From contig NZ_WMBB01000004.1 in NCBI RefSeq assembly GCF_009708175.1, forward strand, positions 372,001-436,000: DNA of 64,000 nucleotides. Reading direction: 5' to 3'. Position numbers and translations under genes: made by a program. The notes below the pieces were generated by a model. It was given only the letters and a program-made list of their open reading frames with translations. It did no database searches and was not told the DNA's origin. The stretch comes from Nocardia aurantiaca (GTDB taxonomy: Bacteria > Actinomycetota > Actinomycetes > Mycobacteriales > Mycobacteriaceae). Shown here one piece after another: positions 53,601-63,088 of this stretch (positions are counted from its first letter, which is position 1; every line of letters begins with the position of its first letter).

Positions 53601-54752
53601 CTAGACCTTCACCAGGTCGTCGGCATGCACGACCGGCCGCTGCATGCTGTCGGGCAAGGCGGTGGTGGAACGGCCCTTCATGGTCTCGAGTTCGTCGCTG
53701 TCGTAGGCGACGACGCCACGGGCGACGAGGCGACCATCGGGGGCGATCAGGTCGATGACGTCACCGGCATAGAAGTGATCCGATACCGCGGTGATGCCCG
53801 CGGCCAACAGGGAGTGACGGCGCTCGGACACCGCCGCCACCGCACCGGCGTCCAGATGCACCGCGCCCCGCGCGTCGGCAGCATGCCGGACCCAGAACTT
53901 GCGGGCCGAGAGCCGGACCGGCCGGGCTGCGAAGGCCGTGCCGACGGTCGCACCCGAAAGGGCCGCCGCCGCATCCGAAGCCGCGGCAAGCAGCACCGGC
54001 ACGCCCGCGTCGGCGGCCAAGCGGGCCGCGGAGAGCTTGGAGGCCATGCCACCGGTGCCCAACGCCCCGCCGGACCCGGCGATGACGCCATCAAGATCGG
54101 CGCTGCCTCGCACCTCCGGAATGAAGTTCGCGGCGCCCTTTCGGGGGTCACCGTCGTAGAGGCCGTCGACATCCGACAGCAGGATCAGGGCATCCGCGCC
54201 GACCAGATGAGCGACCAGCGCGGCCAGCCGGTCATTGTCACCGAAGCGGATCTCTTCCGTTGCGACGGTGTCGTTTTCGTTCACCACCGCGATGGCATGC
54301 AGCGAACGCAGACGATCCAGGGTGCGCTGGGCATTGCGATGCGGCTCGCGGCGGCCGAAGTCGCCCGCACTCAACAACACCTGCCCGACGACGCGATCGT
54401 AGCGGGCGAAGGAGGTGCCCCAGGCGTGCGCCAGGGCCAGTTGCCCAACGCTCGCGGCAGCCTGCTTGGTGGCGAGATCCCTTGGGCGCTTGGACAACCC
54501 GAGCGGAGCCATGCCCGCGCCGATGGCACCGGAGGAAACCACCACCAGATCCGATCCCGCCCGCATGCGGGCCTCCACCGCATCGGCCAGCTTGTCCAGC
54601 CGACCCGTGTCGAGACCGCCCTCCAGACTGGTCAGCGCGGACGAGCCGATCTTCACCACGACGCTGCGCGCCGACGCGATCGCCTGCCGCGCCGCGCTGA
54701 GCGCTCCAAGTCCAGCCCCGAGCTCGGTTACCCGCGCGCTACCTGAACTCAC
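53601..54752 (-). CDS. proB: Glutamate 5-kinase
   Basis: A 383-residue enzyme that phosphorylates glutamate in the first step of proline synthesis. The amino acid kinase domain has [25 protein letters not shown] and the substrate-binding [23 protein letters not shown] and [18 protein letters not shown] domain (about residues 280-375) follows. I chose the GTG at 54752 with GAGG at 10 bases; a GTG at 54761 lies almost on that site. It follows obgE on the same strand, 110 bp away. Confidence 0.93.
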   Translation of the reverse strand: MSSGSARVTELGAGLGALSAARQAIASARSVVVKIGSSALTSLEGGLDTGRLDKLADAVEARMRAGSDLVVVSSGAIGAGMAPLGLSKRPRDLATKQAAASVGQLALAHAWGTSFARYDRVVGQVLLSAGDFGRREPHRNAQRTLDRLRSLHAIAVVNENDTVATEEIRFGDNDRLAALVAHLVGADALILLSDVDGLYDGDPRKGAANFIPEVRGSADLDGVIAGSGGALGTGGMASKLSAARLAADAGVPVLLAAASDAAAALSGATVGTAFAARPVRLSARKFWVRHAADARGAVHLDAGAVAAVSERRHSLLAAGITAVSDHFYAGDVIDLIAPDGRLVARGVVAYDSDELETMKGRSTTALPDSMQRPVVHADDLVKV

Positions 54753-54862
54753 TTGCACCACACCTCAATTCGCCCGCGGCGTTGGAGCGCCGTCGCACCC
54801 GAATCCGTCGTCGCTCCGCAACGACCGTCCGCACCGTCGCGAATAGCCGTTGCGGCACTGCA

Positions 54863-56320
54863 TTACTGGCCCTCGTCCTCGGTCACCAAGCCACGGCGCA
54901 CCCGCGAGGCGTGTTTGCGCTCGGCGGCGCCGATACGGTCGGTCTGGTCCAGACGCGGGTCCACGCCACGGCGGGTCATCAGGGTCTCCACACCCGCCGA
55001 AATGGATGGCTCCCAATCGAAACAGTAGTCCGCGATGGTGACCGACGCGCCCGGCTCGGCGCCCAGCTTGACCAGTTCCTCCTCGACGCCCAGGCGGGCC
55101 AGGCGGTCGGCCAGATAACCCACGGCTTCGTCATTGTCGAACTGGGTCTGGCGCACCCAGCGCTCGGGCCGCTCGCCGATGACGATGAAGCCGCCCTCGA
55201 CCTCGGGATCGCTGATGATGCGGAAACCGCTGTCGCCCTTGACGACCGGGCGGATGATCTGCCGCTTCGGCTCGGCCATCGGATGCGCCTCACGGTACTC
55301 GGCGACCAGCTCGGCGAGCGCGAAGGTCAACGGCCGCAGGCCCTCCCGGCTCACCGCCGAGATCTTGAACACCGGCCAGCCGCGCTTCTCGAACTCCGGC
55401 CGCACGAACTCGGCCAGCTCGTCGGCATCCGGGATATCGGCCTTGTTGAGGATGACCACGCGCGGGCGATCCGCCAGATCACCCAGACCGGCGTCACCGA
55501 TCAGCGCGGGCTGGTACGCGGCCAGCTCGGCCTCCAACGCGTCCACATCCGACACCGGGTCGCGACCCGGCTCCAGGGTCGCGCAGTCGACCACGTGGGC
55601 CAGCACCGCGCAGCGCTCCAAATGGCGCAGGAAGTCCAGGCCCAGGCCACGGCCTTCGCTGGCGCCCGGGATCAGCCCGGGCACATCGGCCACGGTGAAG
55701 GTGGTGTCACCCGACTGCACCACACCGAGATTCGGCACCAGCGTGGTGAACGGGTAGTCCGCGATCTTCGGCTTGGCCGCCGACAGCACCGAGACCAGCG
55801 ACGACTTGCCGGCCGACGGAAAGCCCACCAGGCCCACATCCGCCACCGACTTGAGCTCGAGCACCAGATCGTGCTCCTGGCCGTCCTCGCCGAGCAGCGC
55901 GAAACCGGGCGCCTTGCGCTGCTTCGACACCAGTGCGGCATTGCCCAGCCCGCCGCGCCCGCCCCGCGCGGCCACATACCGCGCGCCGACGCCGACCATA
56001 TCGGCCAGCACCTCACCGTCGGTGCTCATGACCACGGTGCCGTCCGGCACCTTCAGCACCAGCTCCTCACCCTGCTTGCCGTTGCGGTTGCCGCCCTCAC
56101 CGGGCTTGCCATTGCCGCCCTTGGCATGCGGATGGAAGTGAAAGTCCAGCAGAGTGTGCACGTTCGGGTCGACCTCGAGGATCACATCCCCGCCATTGCC
56201 ACCGTTACCGCCGTCGGGACCACCCAACGGCATGAACTTCTCGCGGCGTACCGAGGCGCACCCGTGGCCGCCTTTGCCCGCACGAACGTGCAATACGACA
56301 CGATCGATGAATTTGGACAT
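54863..56320 (-). CDS. obgE: Obg-family GTPase
   Basis: A 485-residue GTPase that associates with the 50S ribosome. The N-terminal glycine-rich Obg domain is residues 1-158 ([12 protein letters not shown]). The G domain has [10 protein letters not shown] (K172), DVPG and NKAD. A C-terminal OCT domain (about 365-430) and an extra tail follow. ATG at 56320 follows AGAGGA. A terminator between rpmA and this gene suggests its own promoter in the gap 56321-56486. Confidence 0.95.
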   Translation of the reverse strand: MSKFIDRVVLHVRAGKGGHGCASVRREKFMPLGGPDGGNGGNGGDVILEVDPNVHTLLDFHFHPHAKGGNGKPGEGGNRNGKQGEELVLKVPDGTVVMSTDGEVLADMVGVGARYVAARGGRGGLGNAALVSKQRKAPGFALLGEDGQEHDLVLELKSVADVGLVGFPSAGKSSLVSVLSAAKPKIADYPFTTLVPNLGVVQSGDTTFTVADVPGLIPGASEGRGLGLDFLRHLERCAVLAHVVDCATLEPGRDPVSDVDALEAELAAYQPALIGDAGLGDLADRPRVVILNKADIPDADELAEFVRPEFEKRGWPVFKISAVSREGLRPLTFALAELVAEYREAHPMAEPKRQIIRPVVKGDSGFRIISDPEVEGGFIVIGERPERWVRQTQFDNDEAVGYLADRLARLGVEEELVKLGAEPGASVTIADYCFDWEPSISAGVETLMTRRGVDPRLDQTDRIGAAERKHASRVRRGLVTEDEGQ

Positions 56321-56486
56321 GCTGTATCCTCTGCCTCCGCTTTGCTCCGGCGGGTTCACGGCCCTGAAGGTCTCGTTCTTCCCTCCTCCGCTCTCCCACT
56401 CCAAGCGCGGGGAGCGGAGCGCAGTCCGGAACAAGACGCGCCACGAACCACAGGGCGGACGATCACAGATCAGTGAGCTGCATCGT

Positions 56487-56535
56487 ATTGTCTCAAAAAC
56501 ACAAAGCGGGTCAGGGTTCCTCACCCTGACCCGCT
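56487..56535 (-). terminator. Rho-independent terminator after rplU-rpmA
   Basis: A perfect 12-bp stem (56505-56516 with 56524-56535, loop of 7) is followed on the minus strand by TTTGTGTTTTTG. It lies 33 bp after rpmA, before obgE, and would limit readthrough. Confidence 0.85.
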
Positions 56536-56567
56536 TCGAAGTGTGTGGAAAAGCTCCGGTCCGCCGG

Positions 56568-56834
56568 TCAGGCGTTCACCGGCTCCGGAACCACGATGTT
56601 GACGGTCTTGCGACCACGCTTGGTGCCGAACTGCACCGCGCCCGCCGCCAGGGCGAACAGCGTGTCGTCGCCGCCACGGCCGACGTTGACGCCGGGGTGG
56701 AAGTGCGTGCCGCGCTGGCGAACCAGAATCTCGCCGGCCTTGACGGACTGGCCGCCGAAGCGCTTCACACCGAGCCGCTGGGCATTCGAATCGCGACCGT
56801 TGCGCGAGCTGGATGCACCCTTCTTATGTGCCAT
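56568..56834 (-). CDS. rpmA: 50S ribosomal protein L27
   Basis: An 88-residue bL27 with the typical start [22 protein letters not shown] and [13 protein letters not shown] end. It lies 40 bp after rplU. No N-terminal processing extension as in Firmicutes. Confidence 0.97.
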   Translation of the reverse strand: MAHKKGASSSRNGRDSNAQRLGVKRFGGQSVKAGEILVRQRGTHFHPGVNVGRGGDDTLFALAAGAVQFGTKRGRKTVNIVVPEPVNA

Positions 56835-56874
56835 TGCTAACTCCTCGTGCCGGGGTGACGAACCCCTGGTCGGA

Positions 56875-57186
56875 TTACTTGATGCCGGTGACCTTCAGGA
56901 CCGTCAGCTTCTGACGGTGGCCCTGACGCTTGTGGTAGCCGGTCTTGTTCTTGAACTTGTGGATGCGGATCTTCGGGCCCTTGGTCTGCTCAACGACCTC
57001 GGCGGACACGGAAACCTTCGCCAGCTTGTCAGCATCGGTGGTCAGCTCGGCGCCGTCAACGACCAGCACCGGCGACAGCGACACCGCAGTGCCAGGCTCA
57101 CCCTCGATCTTCTCGACCTTCACCAGGTCACCGACCGCGACCTTGTACTGCTTTCCGCCGGTCTTGACGATCGCGTACGTTGCCAT
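56875..57186 (-). CDS. rplU: 50S ribosomal protein L21
   Basis: A 103-residue bL21: [20 protein letters not shown], then the signature [19 protein letters not shown]. The ATG at 57186 follows AAGAAGGG. First gene of the rplU-rpmA operon. Confidence 0.97.
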   Translation of the reverse strand: MATYAIVKTGGKQYKVAVGDLVKVEKIEGEPGTAVSLSPVLVVDGAELTTDADKLAKVSVSAEVVEQTKGPKIRIHKFKNKTGYHKRQGHRQKLTVLKVTGIK

Positions 57187-57492
57187 CGGTCGGCTGCCCT
57201 TCTTTCTTTACAAGTGCTCGGCACTCTGCTCACACGGCGGTCACTCGGAACACATCCGGAAACCGCCGCAGACTGGTCTGGTGGTATTCACCGCCGCCTC
57301 GGGCCAGTGGTTCCGCGAACCGAACCGGACCCAGTCACAGCACTAGTCACAACAGAGTGCCGTCGCAGGGGGCAGCGACTGACCAAGACTACAGGACACG
57401 GCCGACCCCCTCCAAACCGGGTTATCCGCCCCTCACCCGAGGTGTCGCGTTCTTACAAGATCTTCCGGCACGAGTCGGGCAGGATCGAGACC
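57187..57492. other. Divergent intergenic region rplU / DUF3224
   Basis: 306 bases with no convincing gene. It should hold the rplU promoter and leader on the minus strand and the promoter of the DUF3224 gene on the plus strand. No strong palindrome seen. Confidence 0.5.
57386..57415 (-). promoter_or_regulatory. Candidate rplU promoter
   Basis: On the minus strand, TTGGAG, an 18-base spacer and TAGTCT form a plausible housekeeping promoter. It would give an rplU leader of about 190 bases. Confidence 0.4.
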
Positions 57493-57900
57493 ATGCGAGC
57501 CACCGGAACCTTCAGCGTCAAGTCCTTCATCCCCACCGAGGTGACCCCCGACCCCGCCATCGCCACCGGACTGCCGGTCGGGATCTCACAGATGGAGAAG
57601 CAGTTCGACGGCGAGATCTCCGGACGCTCGGCCACCCTGTTCACCGCGGCATACGACCAGGCCTCCGGCGTCGGCACCTACCTGGCCATGGAATCGTTCG
57701 AGGGTTCTCTGAACGGCCGGGCGGGTGCGTTCAACTTCGTGCACTCGGCCTCCACCACCGGCACCGACCGCACCGACGGCTTCTTCTCCATCGTCCCGGG
57801 CAGCGGCACCGGCGAGCTGGCGGGCATCACCGGTAAGGGCGATATCGCCATCGACGCGGACGGCACGCACCGCATCTGGTTCGACTACGAACTCGGCTGA
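57493..57900 (+). CDS. DUF3224 protein
   Basis: A 135-residue protein with the DUF3224 pattern: TGTFSVKSFIPTEV, SQMEKQFDGEISG, MESFEGSLNGRAGAFNFVHS and SGTGELAGITGKG. A small beta-barrel-like protein with no known role, common in actinobacteria. ATG at 57493 with AGGA at 8 bases. Confidence 0.85.
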   Translation: MRATGTFSVKSFIPTEVTPDPAIATGLPVGISQMEKQFDGEISGRSATLFTAAYDQASGVGTYLAMESFEGSLNGRAGAFNFVHSASTTGTDRTDGFFSIVPGSGTGELAGITGKGDIAIDADGTHRIWFDYELG

Positions 57901-58038
57901 TACCGAATCGAGGACTTCCGGCCGGGACCCTGGCGACTTCCGGCACGAGAATCCGCACGTCACGGCGACATACGCTGGTCACAAAGCGGCCCGAACACAG
58001 CATCAGAGCACAGTGGCCGCCCAACCTGAGGACTTGCC

Positions 58039-58134
58039 ATGGCCTGGTCGACAGCAGCCGTCATCATCGCCCTGATCATCGCCGTCATGGTGGTGGTCAG
58101 CACCTATGTGTCCGCCCGTTATCAGAAGAAGTAG
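58039..58134 (+). CDS. 31-residue single-helix membrane peptide
   Basis: A short ATG frame with GAGGAC at 6 bases upstream and a TAG stop. It encodes 31 residues: a hydrophobic helix (AVIIALIIAVMVVVSTYV) between MAWSTA and a basic tail SARYQKK. Length, helix and charge fit the positive-inside rule of small membrane proteins. It is 138 bases after the DUF3224 gene. Function unknown. Confidence 0.6.
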   Translation: MAWSTAAVIIALIIAVMVVVSTYVSARYQKK

Positions 58135-58239
58135 AGAACAGCCCGCCCCTCTCCCCGTAAGCCGGTCCGCGCGCAGGCAACCGCCGCGTCGGCGGAACCG
58201 CCCGTCTTCTCGCTTTCCGCACTCGGAGCACATGCTGCC

Positions 58240-58280
58240 CCGCGAAAACGTATGGCCCCGCCGGGATTCCGGCGGGGCCA
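58240..58280 (-). terminator. Rho-independent terminator of rne
   Basis: A perfect 12-bp stem (58253-58264 with 58269-58280, loop GATT), 22 bp after the rne stop. On the minus strand it is followed by TACGTTTTC. Confidence 0.75.
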
Positions 58281-58301
58281 CAGTCGTCTCACGCGAGCGG
58301 G

Positions 58302-61300
58302 CTAGTTCTCGCCCTCCGGCGCACCGGCGGGACGGCCCGCGGCCCGACGACGCGGGCGGGCCCGCGGCGGAACCACGGCCGGGGCCAGGTCATCGAGGTT
58401 GAAGCCCGGCTTGTCGGACTGATCCGTGCCGGAGAGCACGAACACCGCGCCCTTGCTGTCGGCGGCCGGGGCCGACGCCGTACGCGCCACCCGGCGACGG
58501 GACGGACGACGGCCGGACACGCGCTCAGCGGCGGTCACGGCGGCGACGGCCGCGTGCGCCTCGGCGATCGGCGATTCGATTGCGGCGGGCTCGGACTCGA
58601 CACCCACGACCCCGGATGCCATGGCATCGGTCGCGGCCAGCATGTCGGCGGCGGCTGTGCCGTTCGTCGCGGGCTGGGCCGCAGCGCTTTCCGCCGCTTC
58701 CTCGACCTTCGTCGCCGCCTCGGCCGCGAGGGCGGCTTCAGCGGCAGCGTTCTCGGCCTCGCGCACGATGATGGACTCCGCGGCGGCGACATCGGCCGCG
58801 GTCGCGGATTCGCCTTGGGCCAGCAGCGCATTGGCAGCGTCGGCGGCCGCGACGGCGTCCTCGTACGCCGCGTGCGCGGACTCCTCGACCGCATGCGCGG
58901 CCATGGCCAGAGCCACCGGATGGGCGCGCTTGGTGGCGGCCTGCTCGGCCTTCTCCCTGACCTCGCCCTTGTCGGCTTTCTCCTCGACCGCAGGCTCGAC
59001 GGCCGCGGCCTCGACGGCGGCCGCATGGCGGTCCTTGCGGCGGCGGCGTGAACCCTCACGGCGACCCACGCCGTCGCCGCTCTCGACCGGCGGCGACGAC
59101 TCGACTGGGTAGTTGTGCACCAGGATGCCGCGGCCGTGGCAGGTCTCACAGGTGGTGGAGAACGCCTCGACCAGGCCCGTGCCCAGCTTCTTGCGGGTCA
59201 TCTGGACCAGCCCCAGCGAGGTGACCTCGGAGACCTGGTGACGGGTGCGGTCGCGGCCCAGCGCCTCGGTGAGCCGGCGCAGCACCAGATCCCGGTTCGA
59301 CTCGAGGACCATGTCGATGAAGTCGACGACGATCATGCCGCCGATATCGCGCAGCCGCATCTGGCGCACGATCTCCTCGGCCGCCTCCAGGTTGTTGCGG
59401 GTCACGGTCTCTTCGAGGTTCGACCCGCCCGACCCGGTGAACTTGCCGGTGTTGACGTCGATGACGGTCATGGCCTCGGTGCGGTCGATCACCAGGGTGC
59501 CGCCCGAGGGCAGCCACACCTTGCGGTCGAGCGCCTTGGCCAGCTGCTCGTCGATGCGCAGGCTGCCGAAGACATCCACGGTGGGGACGGTGGAGCGGGA
59601 AGAAGAGTCAACGCCGTAGCGCTCGACGCGGGACAGCATGTCCGGGGCGACCGTGCGGACGTAGTTCTCGACCGTGGTCCAAGCGCGCTCGCCCTCGATG
59701 ACCAGCTTGGAGAAGTCCTCGTTGAACAGGTCGCGGACCACCTTGACCAGCAGGTCCGGCTCTTCGTACAGCGTCTTGGGCGCGCCCGAGCCGTTCTTTG
59801 ACTGCTCCTCGATGGTGCGCCAGGTCGCCTGCAGCCGCTCGACATCGCGCGCCAGCTCGGTCTCGGACACGCCCTCCGAAGCGGTACGGATGATGACGCC
59901 GGCGTCCTGCGGCACGATGTCGCGCAGAATTTCCTTGAGCCGCTTGCGTTCGGTGTCGGGCAGCTTGCGGGAGATGCCGGTGGAGGTGCCGCCCGGCACG
60001 TACACCAGGAAGCGACCGGCCAGGCTGATCTGCGTGGTCAGGCGAGCTCCCTTGTGGCCCACCGGATCCTTCGACACCTGCACGAGCACCGTGTCACCGG
60101 GCTTGAGCGCCTGCTCGATCTTGCGCTCCTTGCCGCCCAGTCCGGCGGCCTCCCAGTTCACCTCGCCCGCGTACAGCACGCCATTGCGGCCACGGCCGAT
60201 ATCGACGAACGCGGCCTCCATCGACGGCAGCACGTTCTGGACCTTGCCCAGATACACATTGCCGACCATGGATGCGGAGCCCGTCGAGGTCACGAAGTGC
60301 TCGACCAGGATGTTGTCCTCGAGCACCGCGACCTGGGTGGTCGAGGTCGGGTGGTCCGGGAAGTGCTTCTCGCGCACCACCATCACCCGGTCCACCGCTT
60401 CACGGCGGGCCAGGAACTCCGACTCGGTCAGGATGGGCGGGCGGCGGCGGCCGGCCTCGCGACCGTCGCGTCGGCGCTGGCGCTTGGCCTCCAGGCGGGT
60501 CGAGCCGCTGATGCCCTGCACCTCGTCCACCTGTACGCGACGCTTGCTGCGGGGCTCGCGCTCATGCACGACGGTGTTCGGCGGATCGTCGTAGGCGGCC
60601 TCGGGCTCCAAGTCCTCCCCGCCCTTGCGGCGGCGCCGGCGACGGCGGCGACGGCTGCTCGAGCCCTCGGGCAGCGGCGCGCCCTCGTCCTCGTCTTCGC
60701 CGGACTCGGTGTCGGCGGATTCGGCCGACTCGTCGGCCTCGGCGTCGGGCTGTTCCTCGCCCTCGGCCTCGTCGATGTCGTTGTCGCCGTGGTGTTCTCC
60801 CCGGCCCCGGCCACGGCCTCGACGACCCCGGCGGCGACGACGCGAGGCGCCCTCGCGCTGCTCGCGGTCCTGGTCGCCGTCCCAGTCGGCCTCGTCCTCG
60901 GTGTCCTCGGACGCGGTCTCCTCGGTGACGGCCGTCGCCTCGACGACCTTCTCCTCGGCGACCGGCTCCTCGACGCGGGCCTTGCGCTCGGCGCGGCGCT
61001 TGCGGCGGGCCTCCTCGGCGGCCGTGGCGTCCGGCGGCAGGAACAGCGGCGCCGCCACCATGGCGGACGGCTGGTACTGGACCGGCTCCTCGGCCCTCGA
61101 CTCGCTCTGGAACGGGCTGGCGAACAGGGTAATCTGCGGCACGCCGGCCGCCCCTTCGGCGGCTTCGGACGCCTCGGCGGCCTCGACCTCCTCGGCGGCG
61201 ATCTCGTCGGCGGCTCGATCGTCACCGGCGGCGATGGCCGCGTCGACGGTCGTCTCGGCGATCGGCGCGAGGGCGGCGACCGGCTCGGCGGCCTCGACAT

Positions 61301-61544
61301 CCCGCGGGCCGAAGGCGTCGCGCACGGTTTCGGCGACGGTGCGGTCCAGACTCGATTGGGGGCTTCGCGCCTGCGCGCCCATCTCGGTCAGGTGGGCCAG
61401 AATACGTTTGCTGGTGGTGCCCAGCAGCTTCGCCAGTGCGTGCACTCGGATCCGTTCCGGCAATTGTTCGGCAGCCGGGGTGATCTGAGCGCCCTCCCCT
61501 TTACCGTTCACCTGCGATGCTTCCAGCGGCTCTTGATCGGCCAC
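58302..61544 (-). CDS. rne: Ribonuclease E
   Basis: A 1080-residue RNase E/G. The N-terminal 390 residues are an actinobacterial extension: an IF2-N-like segment (RVHALAKLLGTTSKRILAHL), then acidic and arginine-rich low-complexity parts. The catalytic core (about 390-830) has VIDVNTGKFTG near 693, VVDFIDM near 738 and the zinc-link CETCHGRG near 798. An Ala/Glu-rich tail ends RPAGAPEGEN. The start is a GTG at 61544 whose ribosome site lies in a hairpin. It is the main enzyme of mRNA decay. A terminator follows the gene. Confidence 0.95.
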   Translation of the reverse strand: MADQEPLEASQVNGKGEGAQITPAAEQLPERIRVHALAKLLGTTSKRILAHLTEMGAQARSPQSSLDRTVAETVRDAFGPRDVEAAEPVAALAPIAETTVDAAIAAGDDRAADEIAAEEVEAAEASEAAEGAAGVPQITLFASPFQSESRAEEPVQYQPSAMVAAPLFLPPDATAAEEARRKRRAERKARVEEPVAEEKVVEATAVTEETASEDTEDEADWDGDQDREQREGASRRRRRGRRGRGRGRGEHHGDNDIDEAEGEEQPDAEADESAESADTESGEDEDEGAPLPEGSSSRRRRRRRRRKGGEDLEPEAAYDDPPNTVVHEREPRSKRRVQVDEVQGISGSTRLEAKRQRRRDGREAGRRRPPILTESEFLARREAVDRVMVVREKHFPDHPTSTTQVAVLEDNILVEHFVTSTGSASMVGNVYLGKVQNVLPSMEAAFVDIGRGRNGVLYAGEVNWEAAGLGGKERKIEQALKPGDTVLVQVSKDPVGHKGARLTTQISLAGRFLVYVPGGTSTGISRKLPDTERKRLKEILRDIVPQDAGVIIRTASEGVSETELARDVERLQATWRTIEEQSKNGSGAPKTLYEEPDLLVKVVRDLFNEDFSKLVIEGERAWTTVENYVRTVAPDMLSRVERYGVDSSSRSTVPTVDVFGSLRIDEQLAKALDRKVWLPSGGTLVIDRTEAMTVIDVNTGKFTGSGGSNLEETVTRNNLEAAEEIVRQMRLRDIGGMIVVDFIDMVLESNRDLVLRRLTEALGRDRTRHQVSEVTSLGLVQMTRKKLGTGLVEAFSTTCETCHGRGILVHNYPVESSPPVESGDGVGRREGSRRRRKDRHAAAVEAAAVEPAVEEKADKGEVREKAEQAATKRAHPVALAMAAHAVEESAHAAYEDAVAAADAANALLAQGESATAADVAAAESIIVREAENAAAEAALAAEAATKVEEAAESAAAQPATNGTAAADMLAATDAMASGVVGVESEPAAIESPIAEAHAAVAAVTAAERVSGRRPSRRRVARTASAPAADSKGAVFVLSGTDQSDKPGFNLDDLAPAVVPPRARPRRRAAGRPAGAPEGEN

Positions 61545-61549
61545 GAATT

Positions 61550-61584
61550 CTCCTCGGAGCCCCCGGGCGCGTCCCTCCGAGGAG
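61550..61584 (-). promoter_or_regulatory. Hairpin covering the rne ribosome-binding site
   Basis: The minus-strand RNA has perfect 10-bp arms CTCCTCGGAG and CTCCGAGGAG with a 15-base loop. The second arm contains the Shine-Dalgarno GAGGAG, 5 bases before the GTG start. Folding would hide it. Confidence 0.75.
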
Positions 61585-62104
61585 TGACGCGGCCGACGCG
61601 GGGGCGCTGTCTTGTTGGCCTCACGCCCGCGGGCGCGAGATCGTAAGTCTTCGCGCCGCGTGGCCCGTTATCACCGGTGTCTCGTCGTTCGGGCTAACTG
61701 GTCACGTGGCGCCTGGTTGGTTGGCTCAACTCCGTGTCACGAGCGTTCATCCAGCGTGCCTGCCCGGCGGCCGAGTCTTGGAAGCCGTCGGCGGCAGCGA
61801 TGATCGTCCGTCGCTCCGCGGTGTCAATCGAAGGTGAACGCCACCGGCCACAAATGGTCGGCGTCGGTCACTTCCACAACCAGTATCCCACACCACGTCG
61901 GGGCGTCGTGCCCACGCGGCCCGGAGCAGGCCTCGCGAGTCTCACGCGGACCGCGCCGCGTCCGACCGATGTGCGGCCGAGAACCGCCCGCCCCGCGCCG
62001 GCCATGCGGGGCGGCGGGGCGGTCGGCAACCTCTGCCTCGGGGGATCCGGGTGTCAGACCCCAGATCTTCGTAGGGGTTGCGGCGGCGCGGCCACCGCGA
62101 GAGC
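61585..62104. other. 520-bp gap between ndk and rne
   Basis: No convincing gene on either strand. It must hold the rne promoter and a 5' leader, possibly long, plus the end of ndk. GC-rich inverted repeats such as GCCCCGC / GCGGGGC near 61990-62025 may end ndk transcription. Confidence 0.5.
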
Positions 62105-62521
62105 TCAGAGCGTGAATTCGGGGAACCAGAGCGAGATTTCACGCTTGGCGGACTCAGGCGAGTCGGAGCCGTGCACGAGGTTGTACTGGGTCTCGAGGGC
62201 GTAGTCGCCGCGGATGCTGCCGGGCACGGCCTTCTCGACCGGGTCGGTGCCGCCCGCGATCTGACGGAAGGCGGCGATGCCGCGCGGACCCTCGAGTACG
62301 GCCGCGACGACCGGACCGGATGTGATGAATTCGATGAGCGAACCGAAGAACGGCTTCTCGGCGTGCTCGGCGTAGTGCTGGGCGGCCAGCTCCTCGGAGA
62401 CGTTCACGAGCTTCAGCGCCGCGATCTTCAGACCCTTGCGCTCGATGCGGGTGATGATCTCCCCGACGAGGCCGCGGGCCACGCCGTCCGGCTTGATGAG
62501 TACCAACGTCTGCTCAGTCAC
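62105..62521 (-). CDS. ndk: Nucleoside diphosphate kinase
   Basis: A 138-residue enzyme that balances NTP pools. The usual motifs are [12 protein letters not shown] at the N-terminus, RIERKGLKI, and NLVHGSDS with the phosphorylated His. In this family the last His is in that motif. Start is a GTG at 62521 with GGAGGCGG upstream at 12 bases. Minus strand, between DUF4233 and rne. Confidence 0.96.
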   Translation of the reverse strand: MTEQTLVLIKPDGVARGLVGEIITRIERKGLKIAALKLVNVSEELAAQHYAEHAEKPFFGSLIEFITSGPVVAAVLEGPRGIAAFRQIAGGTDPVEKAVPGSIRGDYALETQYNLVHGSDSPESAKREISLWFPEFTL

Positions 62522-62680
62522 GGCGCAACTGTACCGCCTCCCAGAAACTCCAGCGCACGGCCGAGAGCCGTCGCCGACTCCATTCACGTGCCAGCGGTCA
62601 GAACGCGAAACATTTCCGGACTTACCCGACGAGTTGTCCGGTCGCAACGAAATCAGGTGTCGCCCGGGGGCAACGAAGAT

Positions 62681-63088
62681 TCACGCTCCTGACATACGCT
62701 GGCTGGGCAACAGCCCGGCCTCCATGCGCTTCTTCACATCGGCGCGCAGGAACAGGACGAACACCCAGACCGCGACGAAGACCACACCGATCACCAGGAT
62801 CGACAGGTGGATGAAGCCGCCGAGCAGCAGCGCCACCTGCAGGGCCAGGTTGAAGGGGATGGCCCAGGGCCGGCGCTGCAGGCCCGCGCCCAGGAACATC
62901 ACGACGGCCAGGCCGACGACGTAGAGGATGGACCACCAGCGCAGGCCGCCGCCGACCGCGCTGATCACCGGCAGCGCCAGCAGTACGGTGATGGCCTCGA
63001 GGACCAGGGTGCCGGCCATGACGCCGCGCAGGCCCTTCCACGGGTCGGTGGCGGGCGGCGGAATATCGGGCTGGGCGTCGGAGGTCAT
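62681..63088 (-). CDS. DUF4233 membrane protein
   Basis: A 135-residue protein with three to four hydrophobic segments (VMAGTLVLEAITVLLALPV, WWSILYVVGLAVVMFLGAG, FIHLSILVIGVVFVAVWVFV) and a basic tail DVKKRMEAG. Matches DUF4233, always found between folC and ndk in these actinobacteria. The ATG overlaps the folC stop by 4 bases, so it is coupled. Role unknown. Confidence 0.87.
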   Translation of the reverse strand: MTSDAQPDIPPPATDPWKGLRGVMAGTLVLEAITVLLALPVISAVGGGLRWWSILYVVGLAVVMFLGAGLQRRPWAIPFNLALQVALLLGGFIHLSILVIGVVFVAVWVFVLFLRADVKKRMEAGLLPSQRMSGA

